Under the pieces are notes generated by a model. The model saw nothing but the letters and a program-made list of their open reading frames with translations. It was not told the DNA's origin and did not search any database. A stretch of 64,000 bases of DNA from Streptomyces sp. 15-116A (GTDB taxonomy: Bacteria > Actinomycetota > Actinomycetes > Streptomycetales > Streptomycetaceae), in contig NZ_JAOCQE010000005.1 in the NCBI RefSeq assembly GCF_025290915.1, positions 18,190-82,189 on the forward strand, written 5' to 3'. Below are positions 8,953-17,318 of this stretch, piece by piece. The translations under genes and the position numbers were made by a program. Each line of letters opens with the position of its first letter. Positions within the stretch are counted from its first letter, which is position 1.

Positions 8953-9684
8953 GTGACCGAGCCCTCCCCGCTGCCAGGCGACCCCTCCGAGCTACACCTG
9001 CGCATCTCCTACGACGACGGACTCTGGGACACTCCCCAGGCGGACACGCTGGAGTGCTGGAACGTGGCCGTCCTGCACCGCCGACGCGCTCATGGTGAAC
9101 ATCACGAGCCGGTCAGCTCCAGCGGGTGTACGACTGCTGATTGCTCCTCGTGCACAGTCGAGGACGTAGCCGTCGGCTCCATGACGTTCTACCGGGTGCA
9201 CCTCGACCGGGGCCGCAACGCCTACTGGGCCATGGAGGAGGAGTCGGAGGAACTGCACGAGACCGCGCAGGTCCTCCTTGATCCCGAGACGGGTTCCTTC
9301 ACCGACGAAGTCAGCGAACAGTTGGAGTACGTCGGCTCAGCGCTGCTCGTCATGAATCGCGTGACGCTGGATCCGCCATGGCGCGGGCACGGCCTGGCGG
9401 CCGTGCTTGCCTGCGAGGTGATCACCCGGCTCATGGCCGGCTGCCGCGCCGTCGCCTGCTCGCCCGGCATCACCGATCTCAGCAGCCATCGGCTGACGGC
9501 CAGAGCCGAGTGGGACCGCGTGAACGCCAAAATCGCCCAGGGGTGGGAGAGCCTGGGGTTCCGTCCCTACCGAGACAATGTCTATCTCCTGTCTCCCGCC
9601 TCGCAGGATCTTGAGGAGCAGCGCGGTGCAATGCGCAGGCGTCTTGCCGAACTCCGTGGCTCCTGGCGGGCTAGCGCTTCATGA
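8953..9684 (+). CDS. GNAT-like acetyltransferase
   Basis: 243 residues. Residues about 125-165 contain LLVMNRVTLDPPWRGHGLAA, which fits GNAT motif A (beta strand, then R/QxxGxG/A-type acetyl-CoA loop RGHGLA). The end has WESLGFRPYRDNVYL, typical of the last GNAT strand. The N-terminal 100 residues are acidic and unassigned. Function in acyl transfer is inferred from the fold only and the substrate is unknown. The start at GTG 8953 is supported by a -10-like element just upstream. Confidence 0.6.
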   Translation: MTEPSPLPGDPSELHLRISYDDGLWDTPQADTLECWNVAVLHRRRAHGEHHEPVSSSGCTTADCSSCTVEDVAVGSMTFYRVHLDRGRNAYWAMEEESEELHETAQVLLDPETGSFTDEVSEQLEYVGSALLVMNRVTLDPPWRGHGLAAVLACEVITRLMAGCRAVACSPGITDLSSHRLTARAEWDRVNAKIAQGWESLGFRPYRDNVYLLSPASQDLEEQRGAMRRRLAELRGSWRASAS

Positions 9685-10018
9685 CCAGCCCGCCAGCGCG
9701 TGAGGCGAGCTGCCTGCTAACCCGGCGCCCTTCTCGGTCCGCAGGCAGTAGTGGATTCGCCTGCCGCAGAAATGCGGCAACTGGCGGGGGCGTCTACAGC
9801 CAGCTGCGGATATGGACCTTTGACGGCGTCGGGGCGACGTCGAGAGAAAGGAGGAAGCCAGCCGCTCTCCGGCGCTCCGATCCGCTGACTGGGGGTACCG
9901 ATGATGCTTGTGGAGCGACCCAGAACTTCTGTTACCCGATGCCCGGAATGTCCGCCTAGGCTCGTCTGTGGAACGTGATCAAGACGATCGCCGACAAGGA
10001 CGTGAGGGAGTGCGGAGC
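9685..10018 (+). other. intergenic region before the SDR gene
   Basis: 334 bases with no frame on either strand that looks like a protein. It must hold the promoter of the SDR gene; GGGAG and GGAG sequences lie in the last 15 bases. I see no repeat or RNA gene in it. Confidence 0.4.
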
Positions 10019-10768
10019 ATGACTGAGAACACGCTGCGGGACAAGGTCGCCGTCGTCGGCGGTGGCGAGAAGAACCTGGGCGGGCTGCTCAGCAGGACGT
10101 TCGCGGAGGCCGGGGCGAAGGTGGTCGTGCACTACCACAGCTCTGAGAGCGACGCCGAGCAGACGGTCAAGGCGATCCAGGAGGCCGGAGGGCAGGCCGT
10201 CGCCGTCCAGGGCGACCTGACGAAGGTCGCCGACGTGCGGCGGCTCTTCGACACGGCCGTGGACACCTACGGCGGCGCCGACATCGCGGTCAACACCACC
10301 GGGATGGTGCTGCGCAAGCCGATCCTGGAGACCACCGAGGAAGAGTACGACCGCATGTTCGGCATCAACGCCAAGGCGGCGTACTTCTTCATCCAGGAAG
10401 CCGGTCGCCGACTGAACGGCCACGGCAAGATCATCAGTATCGGCACGTCGCTGCTGGCCGCCTTCACCGACGGCTACTCCACCTACGCCGGCGGCAAGGC
10501 GCCGCTGGAGCACTTCACCCGGGCGGCGGCCAAGGAGTTCGCGGACCGCGGGATCTCCGTGAACATGGTGGCCCCGGGACCGATGGACACACCGTTCTTC
10601 TACGGTCAGGAAACTCCGGAGCGGGTGGAGTTCCACAAGTCGCAGGCGATGGGCAACCAGCTCACCCAGATCGAGGACATCGTCCCGATCATCAGGTTCC
10701 TGGCCACCGAAGGCTGGTGGTTCACCGGTCAGACGATGTTCCCCAACGGCGGCTACACCACCCGCTGA
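10019..10768 (+). CDS. short-chain dehydrogenase/reductase (SDR)
   Basis: 249 residues of a classical SDR: Gly-rich nucleotide loop GGGEKNLGG near residue 15, DLTK acidic turn, NTTG replacing the usual NNAG, catalytic Ser in SIGTS and YAGGK (YxxxK), then the PG motif in VAPGPMDTPFF. It probably reduces a ketone or oxidises an alcohol with NAD(P)(H). ATG 10019 is chosen because GGAG lies directly upstream and residue 1 leads into the Rossmann strand. It starts a same-strand run with NTF2-like, LtrA and LysR genes. Confidence 0.83.
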   Translation: MTENTLRDKVAVVGGGEKNLGGLLSRTFAEAGAKVVVHYHSSESDAEQTVKAIQEAGGQAVAVQGDLTKVADVRRLFDTAVDTYGGADIAVNTTGMVLRKPILETTEEEYDRMFGINAKAAYFFIQEAGRRLNGHGKIISIGTSLLAAFTDGYSTYAGGKAPLEHFTRAAAKEFADRGISVNMVAPGPMDTPFFYGQETPERVEFHKSQAMGNQLTQIEDIVPIIRFLATEGWWFTGQTMFPNGGYTTR

Positions 10769-10863
10769 CCTCGTACCCCTCCCGACGCGGGCGACCCGTC
10801 CGGCCCCGGGCACGGCCGGGTTCGCCCGCGTCGGCGCCTCGCGCGAAACACCAGGAGGTCGTG

Positions 10864-11178
10864 ATGACCGCACATCCGAGTGACCCCGCGGTGGCCGCCT
10901 TCGTCGCAGCCGTCAACGCCGGCGACAAGGACGCCTTCTTCGCCGCGCTGACCGACGACGCCACCATGTCCGACGACGGCACCGACCGTGACCTCGTCGC
11001 GTGGGCGGAGCGTGAGATCTTCTCCTCGAACGGCCGCATGGACGTCGAGGACGTCTCCGCCGACGGCCGGACCCTGACAGCCACGTATACCAACGCCACC
11101 TGGGGCAGTATGCGCACGCGGTGGGCCTTCACCGTCACCAACGGCCGCATCAGCCGCTTCGAGACCGGCCAAGGCTGA
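10864..11178 (+). CDS. NTF2-like / SnoaL-type small protein
   Basis: 104 residues. It begins PAVAAFVAAVNAGDKDAFFA followed by LTDDATMSDDG and ends with beta strands (TYTNATWGSMRTRWAFTV, then GRISRFETGQG), the pattern of the NTF2-like superfamily. Such proteins are small cone-shaped enzymes or binding proteins, often next to redox genes. AGGAGG sits five bases before ATG 10864, which decides the start over GTG 10861. Substrate unknown. It lies 95 bp after the SDR gene. Confidence 0.65.
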   Translation: MTAHPSDPAVAAFVAAVNAGDKDAFFAALTDDATMSDDGTDRDLVAWAEREIFSSNGRMDVEDVSADGRTLTATYTNATWGSMRTRWAFTVTNGRISRFETGQG

Positions 11179-11431
11179 CGCGGTCTTCCTCTGCCATTGG
11201 GGGGTACGGGGCTCCCACGGGAACACCCGCCCGGGAGCACGGATTGCTCAGCGGCCCAGCTCGTGGCCAGGGGGGCGTGCCATGCCGGCCCAGCTCGCGG
11301 CCGGCGGGCGGGCGGGCTATCAGGCGGTACCGGGGGATGCGTGCAGTACGTCGTCTATGCCACCCACGCCGCCGATTCGCGCGCGACAGAAACCGGTCAA
11401 TGACGACGGCCGAATGCGGAAGGAAGACGTG

Positions 11432-12631
11432 ATGAGCGGCCAGGCTGACGTCGCCCCGACGGGACTGCTGCGGCGGGTGATGCGCGGGCGGGATCCTAGG
11501 GAGGAGCACCGCGCGGCTACGCCGCTGGAGCTGTTGTTCGACCTGACCTTCGTGGTCGCCGTCTCCCAGGCAGCGGCCCAGCTTCATCACGCCCTCGCCG
11601 AAGACCATGTCGGCTCCGGGCTGGCCGCCTATGCGGCAGTGTTCTTCGCGATCTGGTGGGCGTGGATGAACTTCACCTGGTTCGCCTCCGCCTACGACAC
11701 CGACGATGTGCCCTACCGGCTGCTGACGCTCCTGCAGATGGCCGGCGTGCTCGTACTGGCATCAGGTGTGCCCGCCGTGTTCGAGGACGGTGACTTCACA
11801 CTCGTCGTGATCGGCTACGTGGTGATGCGGCTCGCGATGGTCACTCAGTGGCTGCGCGCCGCCATCGAGCACCCCGAGGGCCGCAGCGGCGCACTGCACT
11901 ACGCCGCCGGTATCACCGCGGTGCAGATCTGCTGGATCGCCCGCCTGTGGACACCCGACGCCTGGGCCTGGACCACCTTCCTAATCCTGGTCGCAGCCGA
12001 GCTGGCCGTACCGGCATGGGCCGAATACCGGGGCCACCCCACCAGCTGGCACCCCGGTCACATCGCCGAGCGCTACAGCCTCTTCACCATCATCGTCCTG
12101 GGCGAGGTGATCCTCGGCTCACTCGCCGCCGTCCGCTCCGCCGTGGCCGACCACGGCCTGTCCACCCCCGTTCTCCTGATCGCGATCGGCGGCCTGCTGC
12201 TCGTCTTCGCCCTGTGGTGGATCTACTTCACCGGAAACGAAGCGCGACTGACCACGCTGCGCACCGCCTTGGTCTGGGGGTACGGCCACTACGTGGTCTT
12301 CGCCGCGCTGGCTGCGATCGGCGCGGGCCTGGAAGCGGCGCTGGACGCCGCCGAACACCACGGACACCTCTCCACCCGGGGTGCCGGACTGTCGGTCGCC
12401 GTCCCCGTGGCGATTGCGCTCCTGATGCTGGGGGCACTGCACCGGGCCACCCGTACCGGAGCGGTGGGACACGCCCTGCTGGTCCTCGCCGGTGCACTCG
12501 TGGTCCTGGCTCTGGGCTTCAGCGCACCCGCCCTGGGAATCGGCGGCGCCATCCTGGGCATGGGCCTGGCGGTGGCCGCCACGCTGACAGCCAACCTCTT
12601 CACTGTCCGCCATCGATCCGAGAGGCGTTGA
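11432..12631 (+). CDS. ltrA: low temperature requirement A (LtrA) family membrane protein
   Basis: 399 residues with about ten hydrophobic helices. The family hallmark ATPLELLFDLTFVVAVSQ lies near residue 30, and HIAERYSLFTIIVLGEVILG near the middle is equally characteristic. LtrA proteins are integral membrane proteins first linked to low-temperature growth in Listeria; their transport substrate is not known. ATG 11432 follows AGGAAG by five bases. The LysR gene starts one base after its stop, so both are probably cotranscribed. Confidence 0.85.
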   Translation: MSGQADVAPTGLLRRVMRGRDPREEHRAATPLELLFDLTFVVAVSQAAAQLHHALAEDHVGSGLAAYAAVFFAIWWAWMNFTWFASAYDTDDVPYRLLTLLQMAGVLVLASGVPAVFEDGDFTLVVIGYVVMRLAMVTQWLRAAIEHPEGRSGALHYAAGITAVQICWIARLWTPDAWAWTTFLILVAAELAVPAWAEYRGHPTSWHPGHIAERYSLFTIIVLGEVILGSLAAVRSAVADHGLSTPVLLIAIGGLLLVFALWWIYFTGNEARLTTLRTALVWGYGHYVVFAALAAIGAGLEAALDAAEHHGHLSTRGAGLSVAVPVAIALLMLGALHRATRTGAVGHALLVLAGALVVLALGFSAPALGIGGAILGMGLAVAATLTANLFTVRHRSERR

Positions 12632-12632
12632 G

Positions 12633-13508
12633 GTGCGCCTGGACCTGAACAAACTCGACCACCTGATCGCCGTCGCCGAGGAAGGCAGCCTCACCCGCGC
12701 AGCCGCCCGGCTCCACCTGTCCCAGCAGGCCCTGTCCACCTCCATCCGGGCCCTCGAACGCGAAGTCGGAGTCCCGCTGCTGGAGCGCAGCAGCGCGGGC
12801 GTCACCACGCTGCCCGCCGGAGCGGCCCTGATCGAGGACGCCCGTGTCCTCAACGGCATGGCCCGCGCAGCCCTGCGCCGCGCCCGGCACATCGGACGCG
12901 GCGAGACCCAGGCCCTGCGTATCGGCTACACCCCCGCCGTCACCGGCGACGAACTCGTCACCCTGCTCGCACCGGTGACCGAAGCCCACCCCGACATCAC
13001 CCCCGAGATCCACCAGCGCTACCCCTCCGAGCTGACCGCCGCCCTCCTCGCCGGCGACCTCGACATCGGACTGTGCCGCGCAATGACGCCCACGCACGGT
13101 CTGACCCGCACCACCCTCGGCCACCATCGCCTGCACATCGCCGTCGCCTGCGACCACCCCCTGGCCGCCCGCACATCCGTGACCCTGCCCGAACTCGCCC
13201 ATGAGACCTTCCTGGTCTGGGGCACCCCCGGCCGCTCCGGCTACACCGACCTCCTCATCGACCACTGCCGCAACGCCGGCTTCGAACCGAACAGCGAACG
13301 CACCGCCCGCCAAGGCACACCCCCCATCACAGCAGTCATCGGCACCCGCAACATCGCCTTCGTCACCACACCACCGGGCCCCGCAGCGGGCGGCAAAGCG
13401 CACGTCCTCACCCTCGAACCCCCCATCCACGCGCCACTCCACGCGCTCTACCTCCCGCACACCACATGCCCCAGCCGCACCACCTTCCTCACCCACGTGA
13501 GGATCTAA
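12633..13508 (+). CDS. LysR-family transcriptional regulator
   Basis: 291 residues. An N-terminal winged HTH covers residues 5-64 (LDHLIAVAEEGSLTRAAARL, then SQQALSTSIRALEREVGVPL) with the typical LERS and TLPAGAAL continuation. A periplasmic-binding-protein-like effector domain fills the rest. GTG 12633 follows the ltrA stop by one base. It probably controls the SDR/NTF2/ltrA group, although LysR genes are more often divergent from their targets. Confidence 0.87.
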   Translation: MRLDLNKLDHLIAVAEEGSLTRAAARLHLSQQALSTSIRALEREVGVPLLERSSAGVTTLPAGAALIEDARVLNGMARAALRRARHIGRGETQALRIGYTPAVTGDELVTLLAPVTEAHPDITPEIHQRYPSELTAALLAGDLDIGLCRAMTPTHGLTRTTLGHHRLHIAVACDHPLAARTSVTLPELAHETFLVWGTPGRSGYTDLLIDHCRNAGFEPNSERTARQGTPPITAVIGTRNIAFVTTPPGPAAGGKAHVLTLEPPIHAPLHALYLPHTTCPSRTTFLTHVRI

Positions 13509-13649
13509 TCTGGCTCTATCGGTGCGCCTGGACCCACTCGTAGGCCCGCCGGGACCGGTGGCGGGAGGGCCAAGTCGGCGAGCTGAGTTCACGCCCGCGG
13601 GGTGGCGCGATCTGCTCCACCCGGAAACCTGGCCCTCTTCGCGAAGTAA

Positions 13650-14510
13650 TCAGACCATTGTCTTGCGCCACGGCGCGGCGGGGTCCGAGAGCGTGTCGAG
13701 GATCAGCTCGCACCAGGTCACGGCAGCATTGACCGTCAGGCGGGCATGACGCACTCCAAGCCCAGACGGTGCGCTCGCCTGACCGTGACCGCTGCCGAAG
13801 CCCTGGTTGCGCAGTTCGGCGACGCCGACTGCGATGTTCACCGAGCCCGAAAGGATTCTCTTCACGGCCTTGCTGCCGTCCGGCCCATCAGGAGCCGAGC
13901 CAGCGTCGAGCTTCAGCGACTTCTGGACCGTGCTGATCAGGGCCGGGAGCGCGGCGTTCCGGTCGACCTCGATGTTCAGCTCCCCAAGGGCGGTCTTCGC
14001 CGTTGCCTCGATGAGCTGCTTGGCCGCGCCGATGGCCCCATGGGGATCGGTGGTCAGGTCCCTCCGAATGCGCTCCAACTCGATCGTGATGCCGGAGGCG
14101 TCGCTCAGGGTGCTGAGGTCGCGGACCAGCACTGGCGGGTTGGACCAGGAGATCCTCCCCTCCTTATCGAGAGTGAAGCCGTCCCGCTCCAAGCGGACCC
14201 TGATGTCGTCAAGCCACTTAGGAGTTCCCTGATCGTCCGGGTTCCGGTACGCGCGGATGAAGTCCTCGAAGACCAGGAGTACACGTCGAACCTGGTTCGG
14301 ATCCGACCAGTCCACACCCTCCGCGTAGAGCATGAATTCAGTCCGCCGCTGGCCTGAATCCTGGTACTTCAGCTCATCTGGCGGGATGGGCGCGAACCCG
14401 TGGTCCTCCCACAGTTCGGCGACAATCCGGACGGTCAGGTCCGTGGCCAGAGAGCGGAAGGCGTTGCGGGTCGCCGGGCTCACCAGCTCCCGCCGTGCGG
14501 TGACGGTCAT
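13650..14510 (-). CDS. abortive infection C-terminal domain (Abi_C) protein
   Basis: 286 residues. The C-terminal half matches Abi_C: DPHGAIGAAKQLIEATAKTA, a spacer, LRNQGFGSGHG and ARLTVNAAVTWCELILDT. Abi_C proteins are associated with phage abortive infection, but many are uncharacterised. The N-terminal half (RNAFRSLATDLTVRIVAELW) is helical and unassigned. The next gene 3' of it is LysR, convergent and 142 bp away. ATG 14510 follows a -10-like TATCTT by six bases, which suggests a leaderless message. It stands alone with no obvious partner. Confidence 0.75.
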   Translation of the reverse strand: MTVTARRELVSPATRNAFRSLATDLTVRIVAELWEDHGFAPIPPDELKYQDSGQRRTEFMLYAEGVDWSDPNQVRRVLLVFEDFIRAYRNPDDQGTPKWLDDIRVRLERDGFTLDKEGRISWSNPPVLVRDLSTLSDASGITIELERIRRDLTTDPHGAIGAAKQLIEATAKTALGELNIEVDRNAALPALISTVQKSLKLDAGSAPDGPDGSKAVKRILSGSVNIAVGVAELRNQGFGSGHGQASAPSGLGVRHARLTVNAAVTWCELILDTLSDPAAPWRKTMV

Positions 14511-14516
14511 GGTCTG

Positions 14517-14522
14517 AAGATA
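14517..14522 (-). promoter_or_regulatory. -10 box of probable leaderless promoter for the Abi_C gene
   Basis: On the minus strand TATCTT ends six bases before the ATG at 14510 and no ribosome binding site is seen. Transcription would start at the initiation codon. The -35 region is weak. Confidence 0.4.
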
Positions 14523-14679
14523 GGAGCAGACCCTGACACCGTCACTGTCTTTTCCCAAGGTGATGTCTGATCCATGCCGAGCCTGTCTAGCCAACCAGTC
14601 TGTGGTTGTGGCTGATTTAACCGTTGGTCGTGAGATTCGGCCACGGAATCTGAGATGCCACACTGTCGACGGACGGCAG

Positions 14680-14777
14680 TTCGCCGGGGGCAGACAGGAA
14701 TGTTCTGGGAAAGACTGGCCAACGGGCGCGAGGGCATGTCAACGTAGACGACCTTGCAAGAAACCCCAGGTCAGAGA
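14680..14777 (+). repeat. copy A of a ~100-bp conserved noncoding repeat
   Basis: This stretch aligns with 60646-60742. The first 39 bases align without gaps (TTCGCC ... CAGACA-GAA ... GAAAGACTGG). After a one-base gap, 22 consecutive bases are identical, starting GGCGCGAGGGCATGTCAACG, and then CCAGG-CAGA is shared. It ends 11 bases before the GTG of a DUF317 gene at 14789. The conserved ATG is followed two codons later by a stop in this copy, so it is unlikely to encode protein here. It may be a promoter or operator unit or an RNA; I cannot tell which. Confidence 0.6.
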
Positions 14778-14788
14778 GGTGATTGCTC

Positions 14789-15142
14789 GTGACCGTAGCC
14801 CCTGCGGGCCCCGGTTTCTCCACCACTGTCGAGGCCCTGCGACTGCGGGAGTGGCAGCTCGGCCCCGGTCAGCCGACTCTGGTCCTGGACCAGTTCTCGG
14901 CCGAGGACTTCCACCTGATCGTTGATGATCGCGCGGACGTGCACGTCAGCTCCAAGGACGGCCGGTTCTACCTCGGTTGGTTTCCGCACGGCCGACCCGG
15001 CACGGACGGCGAGGGGTGGAAGATCGCTGTCACCGGCACCGCTCAAGTCCGCGGCTACCACATGTCGTTCGACACCGAGACGCCGGCCGACATCGTCGCC
15101 GCCACCGTGGCGAGGGTGCTGCAGACCTCACGCCGCCTCTGA
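14789..15142 (+). CDS. short DUF317 domain protein
   Basis: 117 residues, a single DUF317 repeat. VHVSSKDGRFYLGWFPHGR is followed by EGWKIAVTG and the closing TPADIVAATVARVLQ helix. GTG 14789 follows GAGAGG by nine bases. It begins a second DUF317 group (with genes at 15248 and 15566) and sits directly behind a conserved ~100-bp repeat that may drive it. Function unknown. Confidence 0.65.
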   Translation: MTVAPAGPGFSTTVEALRLREWQLGPGQPTLVLDQFSAEDFHLIVDDRADVHVSSKDGRFYLGWFPHGRPGTDGEGWKIAVTGTAQVRGYHMSFDTETPADIVAATVARVLQTSRRL

Positions 15143-15247
15143 CAGCGCGGCCACCGATACATAGCGCCCGTCCTATAAGCGCTGGCGGTGCCGTAGGCCG
15201 GCCCGGCTCCACCGCCCCCGTTTCCCTCGAACCCCAGGAGGCTGTCC

Positions 15248-15538
15248 GTGACGTCCCCGGAGATGACCGTCGGCGATCTCATCGATCTGTTGTCCGGCTG
15301 CGACCGGAGCGCTCCGGTCCGCCAGGCCATGAACCCGTTCTTCCCGATGGCGCACCGCTTGGCGCAGGTCCTGCAGTCGGTCGACGAGACCGGCCAGACC
15401 GTCGTCTACCTCGCCGAAGGGCAGGACGAGGACGCACAGCTCGGCCACCTTCCGCCGGAGGTCGCCATCGCCCTGACGTGGCAGGGCCCCGTCCAGGCGC
15501 CCCCGCGCCGCCCTCGCCGCCGTGCCGGCGGCAACTAG
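15248..15538 (+). CDS. small hypothetical protein in DUF317 group
   Basis: 96 residues, starting MTVGDLIDLLSGCDRSAPVR (after four residues) and ending in a basic PPRRPRRRAGG tail. The pattern of a short helix then beta strands with VVYLAEGQDED suggests a small alpha/beta domain that I do not recognise. GTG 15248 has AGGAG seven bases upstream. It lies between two DUF317 genes, like the unknown gene at 601-1089. Confidence 0.6.
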   Translation: MTSPEMTVGDLIDLLSGCDRSAPVRQAMNPFFPMAHRLAQVLQSVDETGQTVVYLAEGQDEDAQLGHLPPEVAIALTWQGPVQAPPRRPRRRAGGN

Positions 15539-15565
15539 ACACGCACCGAGCCCTTGGAGGCGCCC

Positions 15566-16375
15566 CTGTACCCCGACCTTCCGCCCGACCCGTCCGCCCC
15601 GCGCGGCGGCCAGCCCGCGTTCTGGGTCGGCCCCCGGCACCTAGCCGGTGACGACGGACGCCTCTACGACGTCGTCGCCGACGCACTCGCCGGCCTGGGC
15701 TGGACGAGCCTGACGATCGTCCGCGGACGGCACGAGCCGGACGAGGAACCGGAGGACCGCCAGGTCCTGCGCAGCACCGTCCTGCACATCAGCCCCGACG
15801 CCTTGCGTTGGGCCCAGTGGGGGCTGGCGGACGAGCCGTTCCACCTGGGCGGGCTGCCGGTCGCCTGGCAGATCTCCGCTCGCGCCGAGGCGAGCAGCCC
15901 GCTCGCCCAGTGGTCGGCCTACTTCACCCGTGACGTCCCCGGCGAGGCGGTGGTCGACTTCCTCGTCGCGCTCGACGCAAGCAACCAGCCTGCCTCGGCG
16001 CTCGCCGGACCCGAGCTGGTCCTTGACGCTGTCGCCGCCCACGGCTGGTTCCGCGACATCGACCAGCCCGAGGCGGCGGCGATGGACCCGACGTTCACCT
16101 CGCACATCAGCCTGGGGGAGGTGCCGCCCCTCATCCAGGACGGCGACCTACGGGCCCTGTCCGCCGGGGACGACGAGACGAGGCCGGCCGGATGGCAGGC
16201 GTGGGCCGAGCCCGTACTCGGCGCCCCGCTTCTGTGGGTGGCCTCGTTCGCCGCCAGTGTCCCGCACGATCTCGTCGCCGCCTTCGCCGCCTCCCTCAGC
16301 TCGACCGCACCGGTCCTGCGGCGGGTCCTGCCCGAGGCCACCCAGGAGCGCCTCCTGCGCGCGCCGGCCATTTAA
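15566..16375 (+). CDS. DUF317 domain protein, possible CTG start
   Basis: About 269 residues with two DUF317-type repeats: FWVGPRHLAGDDG to the VALDASNQ helix, and HGWFRDIDQPE to the FAASLSSTAPV helix. There is no ATG or GTG near the N-terminus. GGAGG at 15556-15560 is five bases before an in-frame CTG at 15566, while the TTG at 15554 overlaps that RBS. I therefore favour CTG initiation; TTG would add four residues. It ends the second DUF317 group and is followed by a hairpin terminator. Confidence 0.65.
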   Translation: MYPDLPPDPSAPRGGQPAFWVGPRHLAGDDGRLYDVVADALAGLGWTSLTIVRGRHEPDEEPEDRQVLRSTVLHISPDALRWAQWGLADEPFHLGGLPVAWQISARAEASSPLAQWSAYFTRDVPGEAVVDFLVALDASNQPASALAGPELVLDAVAAHGWFRDIDQPEAAAMDPTFTSHISLGEVPPLIQDGDLRALSAGDDETRPAGWQAWAEPVLGAPLLWVASFAASVPHDLVAAFAASLSSTAPVLRRVLPEATQERLLRAPAI

Positions 16376-16404
16376 CGTCCCGCGCACCCCTCTCGACGAT
16401 CGCA

Positions 16405-16445
16405 GTCCGGCATCCTCCCAGTTGGGGGTGCCGGACTTTCTTGTT
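16405..16445 (+). terminator. rho-independent terminator after the DUF317 group
   Basis: GTCCGGCA at 16405 pairs with TGCCGGAC ending 16435, with C-rich/G-rich inner pairing and a short loop. A T-rich run (TTTCTTGTTT) follows. It lies 30 bp after the DUF317 stop on the plus strand. Confidence 0.65.
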
Positions 16446-16494
16446 TCACGGGCGAAGTGGCCGGTCGGGTCGTTAGTGCTTAGCCCATAACGCA

Positions 16495-16529
16495 CTGCTG
16501 CCCCCGACCGCGACGGTCGGAGGCAGCAG
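16495..16529 (-). terminator. hairpin terminator after the lipoprotein gene
   Basis: A 16-bp stem (16495-16510 with 16514-16529, one mismatch) closes a CGA loop. It is 18 bp beyond the stop of the minus-strand lipoprotein gene. No clear T-run follows, as is common in Streptomyces. Confidence 0.6.
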
Positions 16530-16546
16530 CGTGACGTGCACGCAGG

Positions 16547-17239
16547 TCAGCTCGTTGCCGTGGCCTTGGCGAGGGCCTTGTCGAGGTGGCGGTCGACGAG
16601 GGCCGGGGAGCCGGAGAGGACCAGCAGCAGGTTGCCGTCGCGGATCGCGGTCTGCTTGACCACGGTGCTCCGGCCCCCGGCGATGTACGTCAGAAGCAGG
16701 CTCCACTGCTCATCACCGCCGACGCTGGGCGCGGGCAGCTTCTGCGAGGTCACGTCGACCTGGGTGCCACCGGCGACGACCTGATAGGCCGGGCAGCCTG
16801 TCATGGCATCGAAGATCCGGCCGGTGCCGTCGGAGAGCTTCTTCACGCTGTCGCTGTACAGCTCCTCGGAGATTTCCGAGGAGCTGTAGCCGTAGGTGAA
16901 GTCCGCCTTCGCCTTGTGCGGGAAGGCGAGTGTGCCGCCAGTCGCCGCGTCACCGCCCAGCTCGCTCAGGGCCGGGCAGCCGAGGACGGTGACGTCATCG
17001 TGCTGGGCCGGACGCTCCGGCTGGGGAAGGTAGCCGCTGCCGAGGTCGCGCGGGTCGAGCAGGCGGGACTCGAGCGCGGCCGAGGAGAGCGCGGCCGGCT
17101 CCTGGGCGACCTCGGTCGGCTTTCCCGTACGGGAGGAGGCGGTCCGGTGCTTGGACCCGGGGGTGTCGGTGGAGCAGGCGGGCACGGCGAGGAGGGCGGC
17201 GGTGATGCCGAGTGCGGTGGTGGCGACGCGAACGCGCAT
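16547..17239 (-). CDS. secreted lipoprotein, unknown function
   Basis: 230 residues. The N-terminus has basic residues, a hydrophobic stretch and a lipobox-like AVPAC with Cys22, so it should be lipidated and held on the outer face of the membrane. Two later Cys (VLGCPALSEL and TGCPAYQV) may form a disulfide. The layout resembles the PknH-like extracellular sensor fold found in many actinomycete lipoproteins, but that is only an impression. It ends in front of a strong hairpin terminator. Confidence 0.7.
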   Translation of the reverse strand: MRVRVATTALGITAALLAVPACSTDTPGSKHRTASSRTGKPTEVAQEPAALSSAALESRLLDPRDLGSGYLPQPERPAQHDDVTVLGCPALSELGGDAATGGTLAFPHKAKADFTYGYSSSEISEELYSDSVKKLSDGTGRIFDAMTGCPAYQVVAGGTQVDVTSQKLPAPSVGGDEQWSLLLTYIAGGRSTVVKQTAIRDGNLLLVLSGSPALVDRHLDKALAKATATS

Positions 17240-17318
17240 GACGGAACTGACCCCTTGGTGCTAGGCGACGGGTGGTCAGTGCGGGCCCGCGGGCCCGGTG
17301 GGGTCGTAGGAGTGGTGG

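Noticed and set aside
9681..9959. A 92-codon plus-strand frame before the SDR gene
   Set aside because: It overlaps the end of the GNAT-like gene, has no RBS and resembles no protein family.
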